Source: Rhizobiaceae bacterium
GTDB taxonomy: Bacteria > Pseudomonadota > Alphaproteobacteria > Rhizobiales > Rhizobiaceae
Direction: 5' to 3'
DNA: 64,000 nt
NCBI GenBank assembly: GCA_014238155.1
Contig: JABABQ010000056.1
Location: forward strand, 32,652-96,651
The notes beneath the pieces were generated by a model, which ran no database searches, had not been told where the DNA came from, and saw only the letters and a list, made by a program, of their open reading frames with translations. Positions 1 to 8,638 of this stretch are shown in pieces. The position numbers were made by a program, and so were the translations under genes. The stretch's first letter is position 1. The number at the start of each line of letters is the position of its first letter.

Positions 1-1333
1 CGCCAGAACCCGAAACCACAAAACCAAGACGTTGCAATATCTCAGCTGAATCTTCACTGGACACCGCCGCACCGGTCAAACGTTCAGCTTCAGAAACCGG
101 ATAGTCGATGGTCAGATCAGGTTTGGGAATGCTGCCAGCGCACAAGGACTGTGTTGGCTCACCACCGCAGAGATCGATCACCAACTGACTGCCAAACTCC
201 AGGCCGGGCATGGCAAATGCTGGATCGACACCACGTTCAAAGCGATAGCGAGCGTCTGTAATTATGCCAAGCTCCCGTCCTGTTTTGGCGATGGTCAATG
301 GGTCCCACAAGGCAGATTCAACAAGCACGTTGACGGTTTCCAAACCGCATCCAGATTCTTCGCCACCGACAATGCCAGCCAGGGATTCCGGCCCGTTTTC
401 ATCGGCAATGACAAAATGGTCAGCCGTTGGCGTATAGGTTTTGCCGTCCAGAGCGTGCAATTCTTCTTCCCCCGTTGCACGACGTACCATCAAATTGCCC
501 TTTACCTTGTCGGCATCAAAGACATGCAGGGGGCGGCCACGATCAAACGTGACATAGTTGGTAATGTCGACAAGTGCGGAGATGGGGCGCAGTCCTATCG
601 CCTTCAGCCGTTGCTGCATCCATTTGGGAGACGGACCGTTCTTGACATTTCGGATGAGGCGCAGACCGAAAGCCGGACAGAAATCAGCGGCTCCATCGGC
701 GCTTAAATCAACGGCGACCGGGCAGGGGCCTTGTCCACCCACATCGGCAATACTTGGAGAAATAACTTTGCCAAGACCAGCGGCAGCCAGATCTTTGGCA
801 ATGCCGGCGACCCCCAATGCATCGGGACGATTGGGCGTAATTCCAATTTCGATGACCGGGTCGTTGAGACCTGCATAATCGGCAAATGGCGAACCAACAG
901 GTGCACCCTCAGGAAGATCAATGATCCCGTCGTGCTCGTCCGACAGTTCCAATTCCCGTTCCGAACACATCATCCCGTGGGATTCAACCCCGCGGATATT
1001 ACCGACACCCAGTGTTATGTCGATGCCGGGTACATAGGTGCCTGGTCCGGCAAAGGCCCCGACCAGCCCGGCGCGGGCATTAGGCGCTCCGCAGACGACC
1101 TGAATTGGCTTACCATTTCCTGCAGCGCCCAGATCAACGCTCAAAACCTGCAATTTGTCAGCATCTGGATGCGGTTCGGCGGTCAGAACACGGGCAATAG
1201 TGAACGGTTGGAAGGCTGAGCGGTCGTCAACTTCTTCAACTTCGAGGCCGATCATCGTTAGCGTTTCAACAATCTCATCGAGTGAAGCCTGAGTGTCGAG
1301 ATGGTCCTTCAACCAGGAAAGGGTGAACTTCAT
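1..1333 (-). CDS. pheT: Phenylalanine--tRNA ligase beta subunit, N-terminal part (cut by window edge)
   Basis: This is the beta chain of the alpha2beta2 cytoplasmic enzyme that charges tRNA-Phe. Reading leftward from the ATG at 1331-1333 the protein begins [13 protein letters not shown], the family's standard N-terminus. About 444 codons lie in the window; the family is usually about 800 residues, so the C-terminal half is missing because of the window edge, not a lesion. The visible part covers the EMAP-II-like tRNA-binding OB fold (about residues 40-150), the B3/B4 editing region (about 215-370) and the start of B5. The start overlaps the stop of the upstream small gene by four bases (ATGA), so translation is probably coupled. 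It follows pheS in the same operon, as expected for its partner subunit. Confidence 0.97.
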   Translation of the reverse strand, partial: MKFTLSWLKDHLDTQASLDEIVETLTMIGLEVEEVDDRSAFQPFTIARVLTAEPHPDADKLQVLSVDLGAAGNGKPIQVVCGAPNARAGLVGAFAGPGTYVPGIDITLGVGNIRGVESHGMMCSERELELSDEHDGIIDLPEGAPVGSPFADYAGLNDPVIEIGITPNRPDALGVAGIAKDLAAAGLGKVISPSIADVGGQGPCPVAVDLSADGAADFCPAFGLRLIRNVKNGPSPKWMQQRLKAIGLRPISALVDITNYVTFDRGRPLHVFDADKVKGNLMVRRATGEEELHALDGKTYTPTADHFVIADENGPESLAGIVGGEESGCGLETVNVLVESALWDPLTIAKTGRELGIITDARYRFERGVDPAFAMPGLEFGSQLVIDLCGGEPTQSLCAGSIPKPDLTIDYPVSEAERLTGAAVSSEDSAEILQRLGFVVSGSG

Positions 1334-1878
1334 TTTGTGGCCTTTTGTGCCGAGCGGGATTTGCCGCGGGGCTTCTTAGCGGAGGGTATTTTCTGAGTGG
1401 TTTGCAGGCTGAGCTTGCGCAGACGTTTGTCTCTTGCCTTGCGGCGTTTGGTCAATTGATCAAAGATCAAAAAGCCAATTTCCAGACCATCATCTTCGTT
1501 CTCTTCCATTTTCAATGGTGCTTTGATGAAAGTCAGAGACAATTGCGAAGCGTGCATGGCCTGGGCAACCGGATTGCCATTTTCCAGGATGCCGTCCAGC
1601 CGCAACACGTCACCTTCCCCCGGGATCAGAGCCAGAACCTTCATCATCCCAACAGACGTAAAGTGCAGAATCTCCAGCTTTTCAGTTTTTACGTCGACAG
1701 ACTTCTGCAGGGAAAAGATATGCTTTGCGACTTCCTGAGCGGTTTCTTCCGCCTGGTTATCACATGCTGCCTTGTGCCAGTCCTTTGTCTTTGGAGCTGC
1801 TCGCTGCCCGGTGCGCAATTCGGTGGCCATATGGGCAAAGTTACCTTGCAACAGGGCTGCATCAGAAAAACGGCTCAT
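1330..1878 (-). CDS. Unrecognised 182-residue protein between pheS and pheT
   Basis: I do not recognise a characterised family. The protein has no signal peptide or membrane segment. Residues about 1-130 look folded: a segment of mixed charge, then hydrophobic strands around [15 protein letters not shown] and [10 protein letters not shown]. The last 40 residues are very basic (Lys/Arg/Ser-rich), like a disordered nucleic-acid-binding tail. It overlaps pheS by four bases at its start and pheT by four bases at its end, so it is co-translated with both synthetase subunits. That makes a link to translation or tRNA plausible, but this is inference from position only. An inserted gene between pheS and pheT occurs in other alphaproteobacteria as far as I recall. 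The reading frame is intact. Confidence 0.8.
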   Translation of the reverse strand: MSRFSDAALLQGNFAHMATELRTGQRAAPKTKDWHKAACDNQAEETAQEVAKHIFSLQKSVDVKTEKLEILHFTSVGMMKVLALIPGEGDVLRLDGILENGNPVAQAMHASQLSLTFIKAPLKMEENEDDGLEIGFLIFDQLTKRRKARDKRLRKLSLQTTQKIPSAKKPRGKSRSAQKATK

Positions 1879-2957
1879 CCGCTCAATCCTCCAAATAAAG
1901 TTGGCATGTCGAGAGGCCGGAAACCGTAATGGTCGATCCAGCGTTGATCTGCCTCAAAGAAGGGTCGCAAGTCCGGCATACCGTACTTCAACATTGCAAT
2001 TCGGTCGATGCCAATCCCCCAGGCAAAACCCTGATAGATATCCGGGTCCAGGCCACCGGCTCGCAAGACGTTGGGGTGCACCATGCCGGAGCCCAGTATT
2101 TCCATCCAGTCATTGCCTTCACCCAGTTTAACCTCACCGCCGGAGCGATCACATTGGATATCAACTTCGAGGCTTGGTTCTGTAAATGGGAAGAAAGAAG
2201 GTCGAAAACGCATATCAATGGAATCGACTTCAAAGAAAGTCTTGCAGAATTCCATCAAAGTCCATTTTAGATTGGCAATATTGGTCTTTTTATCAACAAC
2301 CAGACCCTCCAGCTGATGGAACATGGCCGAATGGGTGGCATCTGAATCCTGACGATAGGTTTTGCCGGGAATGACGATGCGAATCGGAGGTTCTTGGGTT
2401 TCCATTGTTCGGATCTGAACCGGTGAAGTATGGGTGCGCAATACGCGGCGTTCGCCGTTTTCGTCCGGATTCAGAAAGAATGTATCGTGCATTTCCCGCG
2501 CAGGGTGGCCTTCCGGAAAGTTCAGCGCCGTAAAGTTGTAATAGTCAGTTTCGATGTCGGGGCCTTCTGCAACATGAAAACCCATATCGGAGAATATAGC
2601 AGTGATCTCGTCCATCACCTGGCTGATTGGGTGAATGCGACCGGATTCAATCGGGTTGGGGCGAACCGGCAGGGTGACGTCAACCTTCTCGGTGGCAAGG
2701 CGCGCCTCAATGTCAGCGCGCTTGACCAATTCGCGTCTGGCGGTGATGGCTTCAGCAATCCGGTTTTTAAGGCCATTGAGAGCTGGTCCCATGACCTGCC
2801 GCTGTTCCGGACTCATTTTGCCGAGGGTTTTCATCTGCTGGGAGACCGACCCCTTTTTACCCAGCGTTGTAATCCGCACCTGCTCCAGCGCGGCCTCGTC
2901 AGCGGCGGCATCAATCTGCGCCAGTATGCCGGATTCCAGCGTTTCAATTTCACTCAT
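1875..2957 (-). CDS. pheS: Phenylalanine--tRNA ligase alpha subunit
   Basis: This is the catalytic alpha chain of PheRS, 360 residues, the normal length. The N-terminal coiled coil (about 1-90) is followed by the class II synthetase core. Family motifs are visible: a [10 protein letters not shown] stretch, then [17 protein letters not shown] (motif 2 region), and the C-terminal motif 3 [14 protein letters not shown] near residues 310-325. The ATG at 2955-2957 gives the canonical start MSEIETLES. The gene is followed with a four-base overlap by the small unknown gene and then pheT. Upstream, 86 bases away, is rplT, with a probable terminator or attenuator hairpin in between. Confidence 0.98.
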   Translation of the reverse strand: MSEIETLESGILAQIDAAADEAALEQVRITTLGKKGSVSQQMKTLGKMSPEQRQVMGPALNGLKNRIAEAITARRELVKRADIEARLATEKVDVTLPVRPNPIESGRIHPISQVMDEITAIFSDMGFHVAEGPDIETDYYNFTALNFPEGHPAREMHDTFFLNPDENGERRVLRTHTSPVQIRTMETQEPPIRIVIPGKTYRQDSDATHSAMFHQLEGLVVDKKTNIANLKWTLMEFCKTFFEVDSIDMRFRPSFFPFTEPSLEVDIQCDRSGGEVKLGEGNDWMEILGSGMVHPNVLRAGGLDPDIYQGFAWGIGIDRIAMLKYGMPDLRPFFEADQRWIDHYGFRPLDMPTLFGGLSG

Positions 2958-2970
2958 CGGGTTCAGCCTT

Positions 2971-3013
2971 TAAAACAAAAGAACCCGCGTCAGCGTGCAG
3001 CTGCCACGGGTTC
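2971..3013 (-). terminator. Intrinsic terminator (or attenuator) between rplT and pheS
   Basis: On the minus strand GAACCCG (3013-3007) pairs with CGGGTTC (2987-2981) across a 19-base loop that can pair further, followed by TTTTGTTTT (2980-2972). This is a standard intrinsic terminator shape downstream of rplT. Because it also lies just upstream of pheS it could act as an attenuator, but no Phe-rich leader peptide was seen, so simple termination or partial read-through is the more cautious reading. Confidence 0.7.
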
Positions 3014-3043
3014 CAAATCTACGTCGGTCAATTGGAAGCGCGG

Positions 3044-3448
3044 TCAGCTTTTGACTGCGGCTTCAAATGCGTTCGGCGTTGTATCTTTAAGATATTCCAG
3101 CGCGTTCTTTGCCGAAGCTACAACAGCAGCAAATGCTTCCGGCTGATTGATCGCCATATCTGACAGGTTTTTGCGGTCGACTTCAACGCCGGCCTTTGTC
3201 AGACCGTCGATAAGGCGCGAATAGGTCAAACCATGCTCGCGGGCGGCGGCGTTGATGCGCTGGGTCCACAGGCTGCGGAAATCGCGCTTGCGGGCCTTGC
3301 GGTCGCGATAGGCGTATTGCTGGGCTTTTTCAACGGCCTGTTTTGCAACCTTGATCTGGGTGCGGCGGGCGCCGTAATAGCCTTTGGCTTTTTTGAGAAC
3401 TTTTTTGTGTTTGGCGTGGGCGGTTACACCGCGTTTAACTCGGGCCAT
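3044..3448 (-). CDS. rplT: 50S ribosomal protein L20
   Basis: L20 binds 23S rRNA and is needed early in large-subunit assembly. The 134 residues match the family from end to end: start [16 protein letters not shown], the basic N-terminal extension, and the central YSRLIDGL and DRKNLSDMA segments. A clear Shine-Dalgarno (CAGGAGTTAG) precedes the ATG at 3446-3448. It follows rpmI by 30 bases, the usual L35-L20 pair. In other bacteria L20 represses this operon by binding the leader mRNA; no such site can be shown here. Confidence 0.99.
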   Translation of the reverse strand: MARVKRGVTAHAKHKKVLKKAKGYYGARRTQIKVAKQAVEKAQQYAYRDRKARKRDFRSLWTQRINAAAREHGLTYSRLIDGLTKAGVEVDRKNLSDMAINQPEAFAAVVASAKNALEYLKDTTPNAFEAAVKS

Positions 3449-3478
3449 GATCTAACTCCTGATGATTCGGTGTACGGT

Positions 3479-3682
3479 TTACTTGCCTGCGTAAGGCATA
3501 AATTTCTTGACGATGCGGGTATCTGGCTCGGAAAGAACCATGGTACCGCGGGCATTGCGCAGAAATTTGTTGGACCGCTTGATCATGCCGTGCTGTTTAC
3601 CAGCCTGGGCAACCGTCAGTTTGCCGGTTCCGGTTACTTTGAAGCGCTTTTTAACGCTCGACTTTGTCTTCATCTTGGGCAT
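3479..3682 (-). CDS. rpmI: 50S ribosomal protein L35
   Basis: This small basic large-subunit protein is 67 residues long and starts [15 protein letters not shown], the family signature. A longer reading with six extra residues is possible, but AAGGAG seven bases before the ATG at 3680-3682 supports the start given. It ends HAGK-like with MPYAGK. It heads the rpmI-rplT pair. No infC gene lies upstream in this window; the next gene upstream is divergent, so the promoter of the ribosomal pair should lie in 3683-3897. Confidence 0.98.
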   Translation of the reverse strand: MPKMKTKSSVKKRFKVTGTGKLTVAQAGKQHGMIKRSNKFLRNARGTMVLSEPDTRIVKKFMPYAGK

Positions 3683-3897
3683 TTTGCACTCCTTGTTCAT
3701 TGATCAAAACGCCCAGATTGCGGGCTTTGGCAATGATATGGTTCGATTGAAAACGAGCAGGCCTGATGAGATGGCCCCCTCTTGCATTTCGAGCAGCCAA
3801 GGCATGCCCTGCCTGTCTGCTCCGTAAGCAGCGGTGTCCTATACCCAATGTGAGATAAACGCAAGTCTTTACCTGCTTCGTTGCTTCGGTTTAATCA
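3683..3897. promoter_or_regulatory. Divergent intergenic region upstream of rpmI and an orphan binding-protein gene
   Basis: These 215 bases separate two divergent genes and must hold the promoters for both, including the rpmI-rplT promoter. I could not assign convincing -35/-10 pairs and saw no hairpin resembling the L20 leader or an infC remnant. Confidence 0.4.
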
Positions 3898-4782
3898 GTG
3901 CAGATGACCGAACTTTCATTCCCTACCAGATTAGGCCGACTTATGCGTGCTTTGCCATGGATGCTGGCTCTGATGTTTTTTGTCGTTCAACCTGCAAACA
4001 GCCAGGATAATCCGGCGATTCCAAACTTTTGGGATCCACAGGAACGTTTCATCAAACCGAATGTGAAACACCTGCCACGGTTGCGGTTTTTGACAACCAC
4101 GGACTTTGCACCGTTTTCCTATCTCGATAAGGACAAACGCCTGACCGGGTTCCATGTTGATCTGGCACGAGCCATTTGCCGGGAGCTGGAAGTTCTGCCG
4201 GTATGTCAGATTCAAGCTCTTCCCTTTGGTGAGCTGGAAAAACAACTGGGTGAAGGGGGTGGCGATGCCATTATCGCGGGTTTGGCGGCAAACCGGGTTA
4301 CGCGCCAGGCATACGCATTTTCACGCCCCTATTTCTGGTTGCCAGCTCGATTTTTGGCACAGAAATCCAGTGCTTATTCAGAGCCTCTTTCTGACACTTT
4401 GAAAGATCTGGAAATCGGCGTTGTTGATGGAACAAGTCATGCGGCAATGGCGCTGGCCAAATTTGGCGCCATTCGGGTCAGGCTGTTTGAGACACGCGAA
4501 GCTGCTTTGCTGGCCCTGCAGAACAACAAGATTGCCGCGGTGTTTGGAGATGGTCTGGCGCTGTCTTTTTGGCTTCAGACGGGCAGAACAGAGGCAAATT
4601 GCTGTGAATTTGTCGGTGGCCCCTATTTGTCGACCGACTATCTGGGTAACGGCCTGGCGATTGCGGTTGCAAAAGACGATCGTCAATTACAGAACGCGTT
4701 GAATTACGCACTTCGCGCGATTAATGACAGCGGAAAGTTCGCAGAGCTCTATTTGCGCTATTTTCCGATTGGCCTTTTTTAG
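3898..4782 (+). CDS. Periplasmic solute-binding protein, family 3 (amino-acid type), orphan
   Basis: This is a family 3 extracellular binding protein of the type that feeds polar amino acid ABC importers. A signal peptide is visible (MRALPWMLALMFFVVQPANSQ). The mature part opens with the family signature RFLTTTDFAPFSYLDKDKRLTGFHVDLARAICREL and later GVVDGTSHAAM and AVFGDGLALSFWL, typical lobe-hinge segments. Length is 294 residues from the GTG at 3898; ATG at 3904 or 3943 are alternatives, and no strong ribosome-binding site decides. No permease or ATPase gene is adjacent, so it is an orphan here and may serve a distant transporter or act as a sensor component. The ligand cannot be told. Confidence 0.85.
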   Translation: MQMTELSFPTRLGRLMRALPWMLALMFFVVQPANSQDNPAIPNFWDPQERFIKPNVKHLPRLRFLTTTDFAPFSYLDKDKRLTGFHVDLARAICRELEVLPVCQIQALPFGELEKQLGEGGGDAIIAGLAANRVTRQAYAFSRPYFWLPARFLAQKSSAYSEPLSDTLKDLEIGVVDGTSHAAMALAKFGAIRVRLFETREAALLALQNNKIAAVFGDGLALSFWLQTGRTEANCCEFVGGPYLSTDYLGNGLAIAVAKDDRQLQNALNYALRAINDSGKFAELYLRYFPIGLF

Positions 4783-4788
4783 TCTGGT

Positions 4789-5604
4789 TTAGTCTGAGTC
4801 ACCAGATTTCAAGAATGGTACACTCAGCGACCAGCCCAGTCTCGTGGGGCGTTGATCTTGCCATTGAGGCAATCCAATTTTCATATCCTCGTGCCCGGCT
4901 GAAGGTTGTTCGATATAAGTTCCGAACAGACGGTCCCACCAGGGCAGGTTAAAGCCATAGTTTGAGTTGGTTTCGTTTGACTTTACCGAATGATGGACCC
5001 GGTGCATGTCCGGGGTTACCACAACCAGTCGCAACAGCCGGTCAAACCCCAGCGGCAGCTTGGTATTCGAGTGGTTGAACATGGCCGTACCATTGAGTAC
5101 GATTTCAAACAGAATGACAGCAACAGCAGGCGCCCCAAGAATCAACACCCAGGCGACTTTCCAACCCATGGACACGATTATCTCGATGGGATGAAATCGT
5201 ATTGCTGTGGTAACGTCAAAATCCCGATCGGAGTGATGCATCCGGTGGAAACGCCAGAATAACGGGATCTTGTGGGACAGGACATGGGACAGCCAGACAG
5301 CGAAATCCAAGACGATCAGGCTGACCACAATCGTCACCCACAACGGCATCTGGATCAGATTGAACAGGCCGATCTGGTGAATTTCGGCCCAAAATGCCAG
5401 ACCGACCGCGGCCGCGGGAAACAGCAATCTGACCAAAACTGAATCAACCACCACAATGGCTATGTTGGTGAACCAGCGATTTGCCTTTGAAACGCTCAGT
5501 TTCCGTCGCGGGCGCACTATTTCGCTGATCGCAAACAATACAAACAAACTGCCAAAAGCGGCGAGCCGGATTGTGCTTTCCTGGTTGGCGATCAGGTCCT
5601 GCAT
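4789..5604 (-). CDS. Sterol desaturase / fatty acid hydroxylase family membrane protein
   Basis: This membrane-bound di-iron oxygenase family includes sterol desaturases and lipid hydroxylases. The 271-residue product has about four hydrophobic segments and the histidine boxes of the superfamily: HVLSH, then HRMHH, and later HRVHH. The WWDRLFGTYI segment after the last box is also characteristic. An upstream in-frame extension exists, but the start chosen (ATG 5602-5604, MQDLIANQE) lies four bases after the stop of the TerB-like gene, fitting translational coupling. The lipid substrate is unknown. Confidence 0.88.
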   Translation of the reverse strand: MQDLIANQESTIRLAAFGSLFVLFAISEIVRPRRKLSVSKANRWFTNIAIVVVDSVLVRLLFPAAAVGLAFWAEIHQIGLFNLIQMPLWVTIVVSLIVLDFAVWLSHVLSHKIPLFWRFHRMHHSDRDFDVTTAIRFHPIEIIVSMGWKVAWVLILGAPAVAVILFEIVLNGTAMFNHSNTKLPLGFDRLLRLVVVTPDMHRVHHSVKSNETNSNYGFNLPWWDRLFGTYIEQPSAGHEDMKIGLPQWQDQRPTRLGWSLSVPFLKSGDSD

Positions 5605-5608
5605 GCGG

Positions 5609-6016
5609 TCAGGACGATTGATGCCGCGCCCTGGCGGCAAGCTCAAGTGCCGCGCAGGTGAGTTTATCGATGGCCAGATGATTGCGCAGCAATTGCAAAA
5701 GCCGCACTTCTTCTGCCGAAACACTCAGATCAGCTGCGGCAATTTCAGCAGCCAGAACATAGGCAGTTTGCTGCAGGTTTTCCGGTAATGCGGCGGTGAA
5801 CCCGAGGATCGTTTCCAATCCTTCCTCTTCCTGGAGAATGTCCCGGCAGGTTTTGGCGGCATTGACCAGCTGGTCGCTATTATAGCCGTCAAAGATCGGT
5901 AACGTTTTGACCACATTGCCAATGCGCAGCATTTCCGTTTCGTCCATATTCCGATCGACGGCTGAAATCGCCACCATGACGAAAACGAGAGTATCCTGCA
6001 CCGAGATTGCGTTCAT
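5609..6016 (-). CDS. TerB-like (tellurite resistance family) cytoplasmic protein
   Basis: The 135-residue helical protein resembles the TerB/DjlA-N domain: MVAISAVDRNMDETEMLRI near the N-terminus carries the acidic pattern of the fold, and AYVLAAEIAAADLSVSAEEVRLL is the second matching half. There is no signal peptide. Its stop lies four bases before the start of the hydroxylase gene, so the two are co-expressed. In alphaproteobacteria TerB-like proteins occur well away from ter operons, so a role in tellurite resistance should not be assumed. Confidence 0.8.
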   Translation of the reverse strand: MNAISVQDTLVFVMVAISAVDRNMDETEMLRIGNVVKTLPIFDGYNSDQLVNAAKTCRDILQEEEGLETILGFTAALPENLQQTAYVLAAEIAAADLSVSAEEVRLLQLLRNHLAIDKLTCAALELAARARHQSS

Positions 6017-6183
6017 TGAGGGCGTGTCCTGTTACAAAAAATGTGGTGCCTTCAAACTATGGTGCCGGGCGGCGAGTTTCAATGCTATTGTGGCACGGCG
6101 ACAAGTGTTGACGATTGCCCATCGCTTTCATAGGTTCCGCGCGCTGCTCAATGCAGCCAATTTCCCCTTCTACAGGCCCCATT

Positions 6184-7788
6184 ATGAACAATCCTGCTTT
6201 TCCGAACCTTGATCTTTCGCCCGAGCTTGTTGAGGCAGCCAAGGTGAGCAAGGCCTGGCCATTCGAGGAGGCCCGCAAGATCCTGAAACGCTATCAGCGT
6301 GAGGGGCTGCCTGCCGAAGTCATTTTTGAAACCGGCTACGGACCTTCTGGACTGCCGCATATCGGGACATTTGGGGAAGTTGCCCGCACCACCATGGTGG
6401 TCAATGCGTTTCGCTTGATGACCGAAGACAAAGTGAAAGTCCGGCTCATCTCGTTTTCGGACGACATGGATGGCATGCGTAAAATTCCGGACAACGTGCC
6501 AAATCAGGATATGTTGAAGAGCCATCTGGGCAAGCCACTCACTGCGGTTCCAGATCCATTCAGTAATGAATACAGCTCCTTTGCAGCCCACAATAATGCC
6601 CGGCTGCGGGCATTTCTTGATCAATTTGGGTTCACCTATGATTTCATCTCTTCCACCGATTACTATAAGGGTGGTCTGTTCGATGAGATCCTGAAAAAAT
6701 GTGCCGAAAAATACGATGAGATCATGGCAGTGATGCTGCCCACGCTTGGTGAGGAACGCCGGGCGACTTACAGCCCGTTTTTACCAATTTCACCGAAAAG
6801 CGGCATCGTCCTTTATGTTCCAATGAAGAAGGTTGATGCCGAAGCGGGGATGATCACATTCGACGATGAGGACGGTGAGGAAATCACACTTCCGATCACC
6901 GGAGGCAATGTCAAATTGCAATGGAAACCGGATTTTGGCATGCGCTGGGCCGCGCTGGGTGTCGATTACGAAATGTATGGCAAGGATCATCAGAACAACA
7001 GCAATCTGTATGACAAGATTTGCCGCATTCTGGGCGCTCGTGCGCCCGAACATTTTATCTATGAACTGTTTCTCGATGAAAACGGCGAAAAGATATCAAA
7101 ATCCAAGGGTAACGGCATCACCATGGAAGATTGGCTTAAATACGCTTCCCCGGAAAGCCTTTCACTGTTCATGTATAGCAAGCCGAAAACCGCAAAACGC
7201 TTGTTCTTTGATATCGTACCAAAACAAGTGGACGAATATTTTCAGCATCTGGCGGCGGTCCATGATGCTGAACCGAAAGCCAAGTTGAATAATCCGACCT
7301 GGCACATTCATGCCGGCAGCCCGCCACGCATTTCTTTGCCGGTGACATTTTCCATGCTGCTCAATCTGGTCAGTGCCTCCAATGCCTCTGACAAACAAAC
7401 CTTGTGGGGGTTCATCAGTCAGTATGATGCGGCAGTGACGCCGGAAAGTAACCCAAAGCTGGATGAGCTGGTCGGATACGCCATCAGCTATTACGAGGAC
7501 TTTGTTAAGCCAAATAAGATTTATCGCTCTCCAAGCGATCAGGAACGGTCGGCGATGGAGGATCTGGCTGCACGGTTGTCAGCCATGCCGGACGATGCCG
7601 ACGGAGAAACCTTGCAGACGGAGGTTTATTCGGTCGGAAAGGATCACGGTTTCGACAATCTGCGCGAATGGTTTCAGGCGCTCTATCAGGTATTGCTGGG
7701 CCAGGACCAGGGACCGCGATTTGGCAGTTTTGCGGCACTGTATGGCAAGAGACAAACGGTCAAGATGATCCAGGACACTCTAGACTAG
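6184..7788 (+). CDS. lysS: Lysine--tRNA ligase, class I
   Basis: This is the class I (archaeal-type) LysRS common in alphaproteobacteria, charging tRNA-Lys. The 534-residue product carries the HIGH-type motif in [13 protein letters not shown] near residue 57 and the KMSKS-type motif as KISKSKG in the middle. The ATG at 6184 gives the start [16 protein letters not shown]; an in-frame upstream extension to 6115 has no family similarity and was discarded. It is convergent with an S24-type repressor gene, 11 bases away. E. coli uses an unrelated class II LysRS, so the presence of class I is a lineage marker. Confidence 0.97.
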   Translation: MNNPAFPNLDLSPELVEAAKVSKAWPFEEARKILKRYQREGLPAEVIFETGYGPSGLPHIGTFGEVARTTMVVNAFRLMTEDKVKVRLISFSDDMDGMRKIPDNVPNQDMLKSHLGKPLTAVPDPFSNEYSSFAAHNNARLRAFLDQFGFTYDFISSTDYYKGGLFDEILKKCAEKYDEIMAVMLPTLGEERRATYSPFLPISPKSGIVLYVPMKKVDAEAGMITFDDEDGEEITLPITGGNVKLQWKPDFGMRWAALGVDYEMYGKDHQNNSNLYDKICRILGARAPEHFIYELFLDENGEKISKSKGNGITMEDWLKYASPESLSLFMYSKPKTAKRLFFDIVPKQVDEYFQHLAAVHDAEPKAKLNNPTWHIHAGSPPRISLPVTFSMLLNLVSASNASDKQTLWGFISQYDAAVTPESNPKLDELVGYAISYYEDFVKPNKIYRSPSDQERSAMEDLAARLSAMPDDADGETLQTEVYSVGKDHGFDNLREWFQALYQVLLGQDQGPRFGSFAALYGKRQTVKMIQDTLD

Positions 7789-7799
7789 ATTAGCCGGAA

Positions 7800-8495
7800 T
7801 TATTGGCTGGCCCAGATGATACGGGCCACCCAATCCAGCTCTTCAACTTTGATTGTGCGATTTTCATGTTCGGGATTGAGAGATTCCAGTTGAAGAATCG
7901 TGGCCGTCTGACGGGCGAGTATTTTGGCAAGGACTTCCCCTTCAATCGTGCGCACAACAACCCGGTCACCGCGCCGCAACGAGCTTGTTGGCGAGACAAT
8001 TATCTGATCGCCATCGCGGTAAAGCGGCAGCATGCTGTCGCCCTGAATTTCCAGAGCGTAGATTGTTTCATCGCCTTTATTTGGAAAATCAACGGCGTCC
8101 CAACCGTCTCCGGAAGGCAGTCCGGCCTCATCAAAAAATCCACCACTGCCAGCTTGGGCAAGTCCGATCAAGGGAACGGAACCGGCCCATCCGGCAGCAG
8201 ATGCAGGATCTTCGGCAAAGCCAGTCTGATTCAGTTGTGAATAGTCGATGCTGTAATCACCGTTGCTTTGCGCCAGCAGCAAAGCAAAGTGATCGATTTC
8301 AATCCCGGTGGCGGCCATGATTTTCGACAAAGATTCTGTCGACGGCCAGCGCAAACGTCCGTCTGAGGCAGTGCGTTTGGATTTGTTGAAAGTCGTTGGA
8401 TCCAGTCCGGCGCTGCGTGCCAGCCTTGAAACCGATATGTGATTTTGTTGCGCCAGCGCGTCAATTGCCGACCACACTTGCGCGTGCGTAAACAT
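7800..8495 (-). CDS. XRE-type repressor with S24 (LexA/CI-like) autoprotease domain
   Basis: The 231-residue protein joins an N-terminal helix-turn-helix (about residues 5-70; ISVSRLARSAGLDPTTF) to a C-terminal S24 peptidase domain. The catalytic dyad is visible: Ser154 in GDSML and Lys191 in GEVLAKIL. An Ala-Gly bond at residues 115-116 (LAQAGSGG) sits where LexA and CI are self-cleaved. So it probably works as a repressor that can be inactivated by cleavage, though RecA dependence is not shown. No prophage genes surround it, which argues for a chromosomal regulator rather than a phage repressor. Its targets are unknown. The region upstream (8542-8553) holds an imperfect dyad GTTACGTATAAC that could be its own operator. 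Confidence 0.88.
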   Translation of the reverse strand: MFTHAQVWSAIDALAQQNHISVSRLARSAGLDPTTFNKSKRTASDGRLRWPSTESLSKIMAATGIEIDHFALLLAQSNGDYSIDYSQLNQTGFAEDPASAAGWAGSVPLIGLAQAGSGGFFDEAGLPSGDGWDAVDFPNKGDETIYALEIQGDSMLPLYRDGDQIIVSPTSSLRRGDRVVVRTIEGEVLAKILARQTATILQLESLNPEHENRTIKVEELDWVARIIWASQ

Positions 8496-8638
8496 AACTG
8501 GCCTTGGTCTCCAGACTGTCGAAACAGGAATATTGTCCTATGTTACGTATAACCAATGTTGCTGTCCAGTCGTCAAAACGACTTGGGGATAAGACCGGTA
8601 TTCGAGAATTGAATGCTTCTGATTAATTTCCTGAAGAA

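Noticed and set aside
2430..3146. A 238-codon plus-strand open frame opposite pheS
   Set aside because: Opposite pheS and rplT, no family similarity.
5609..6016. A tellurite-resistance operon
   Set aside because: Only a single TerB-like gene is present; no terC, terD or tehB nearby.
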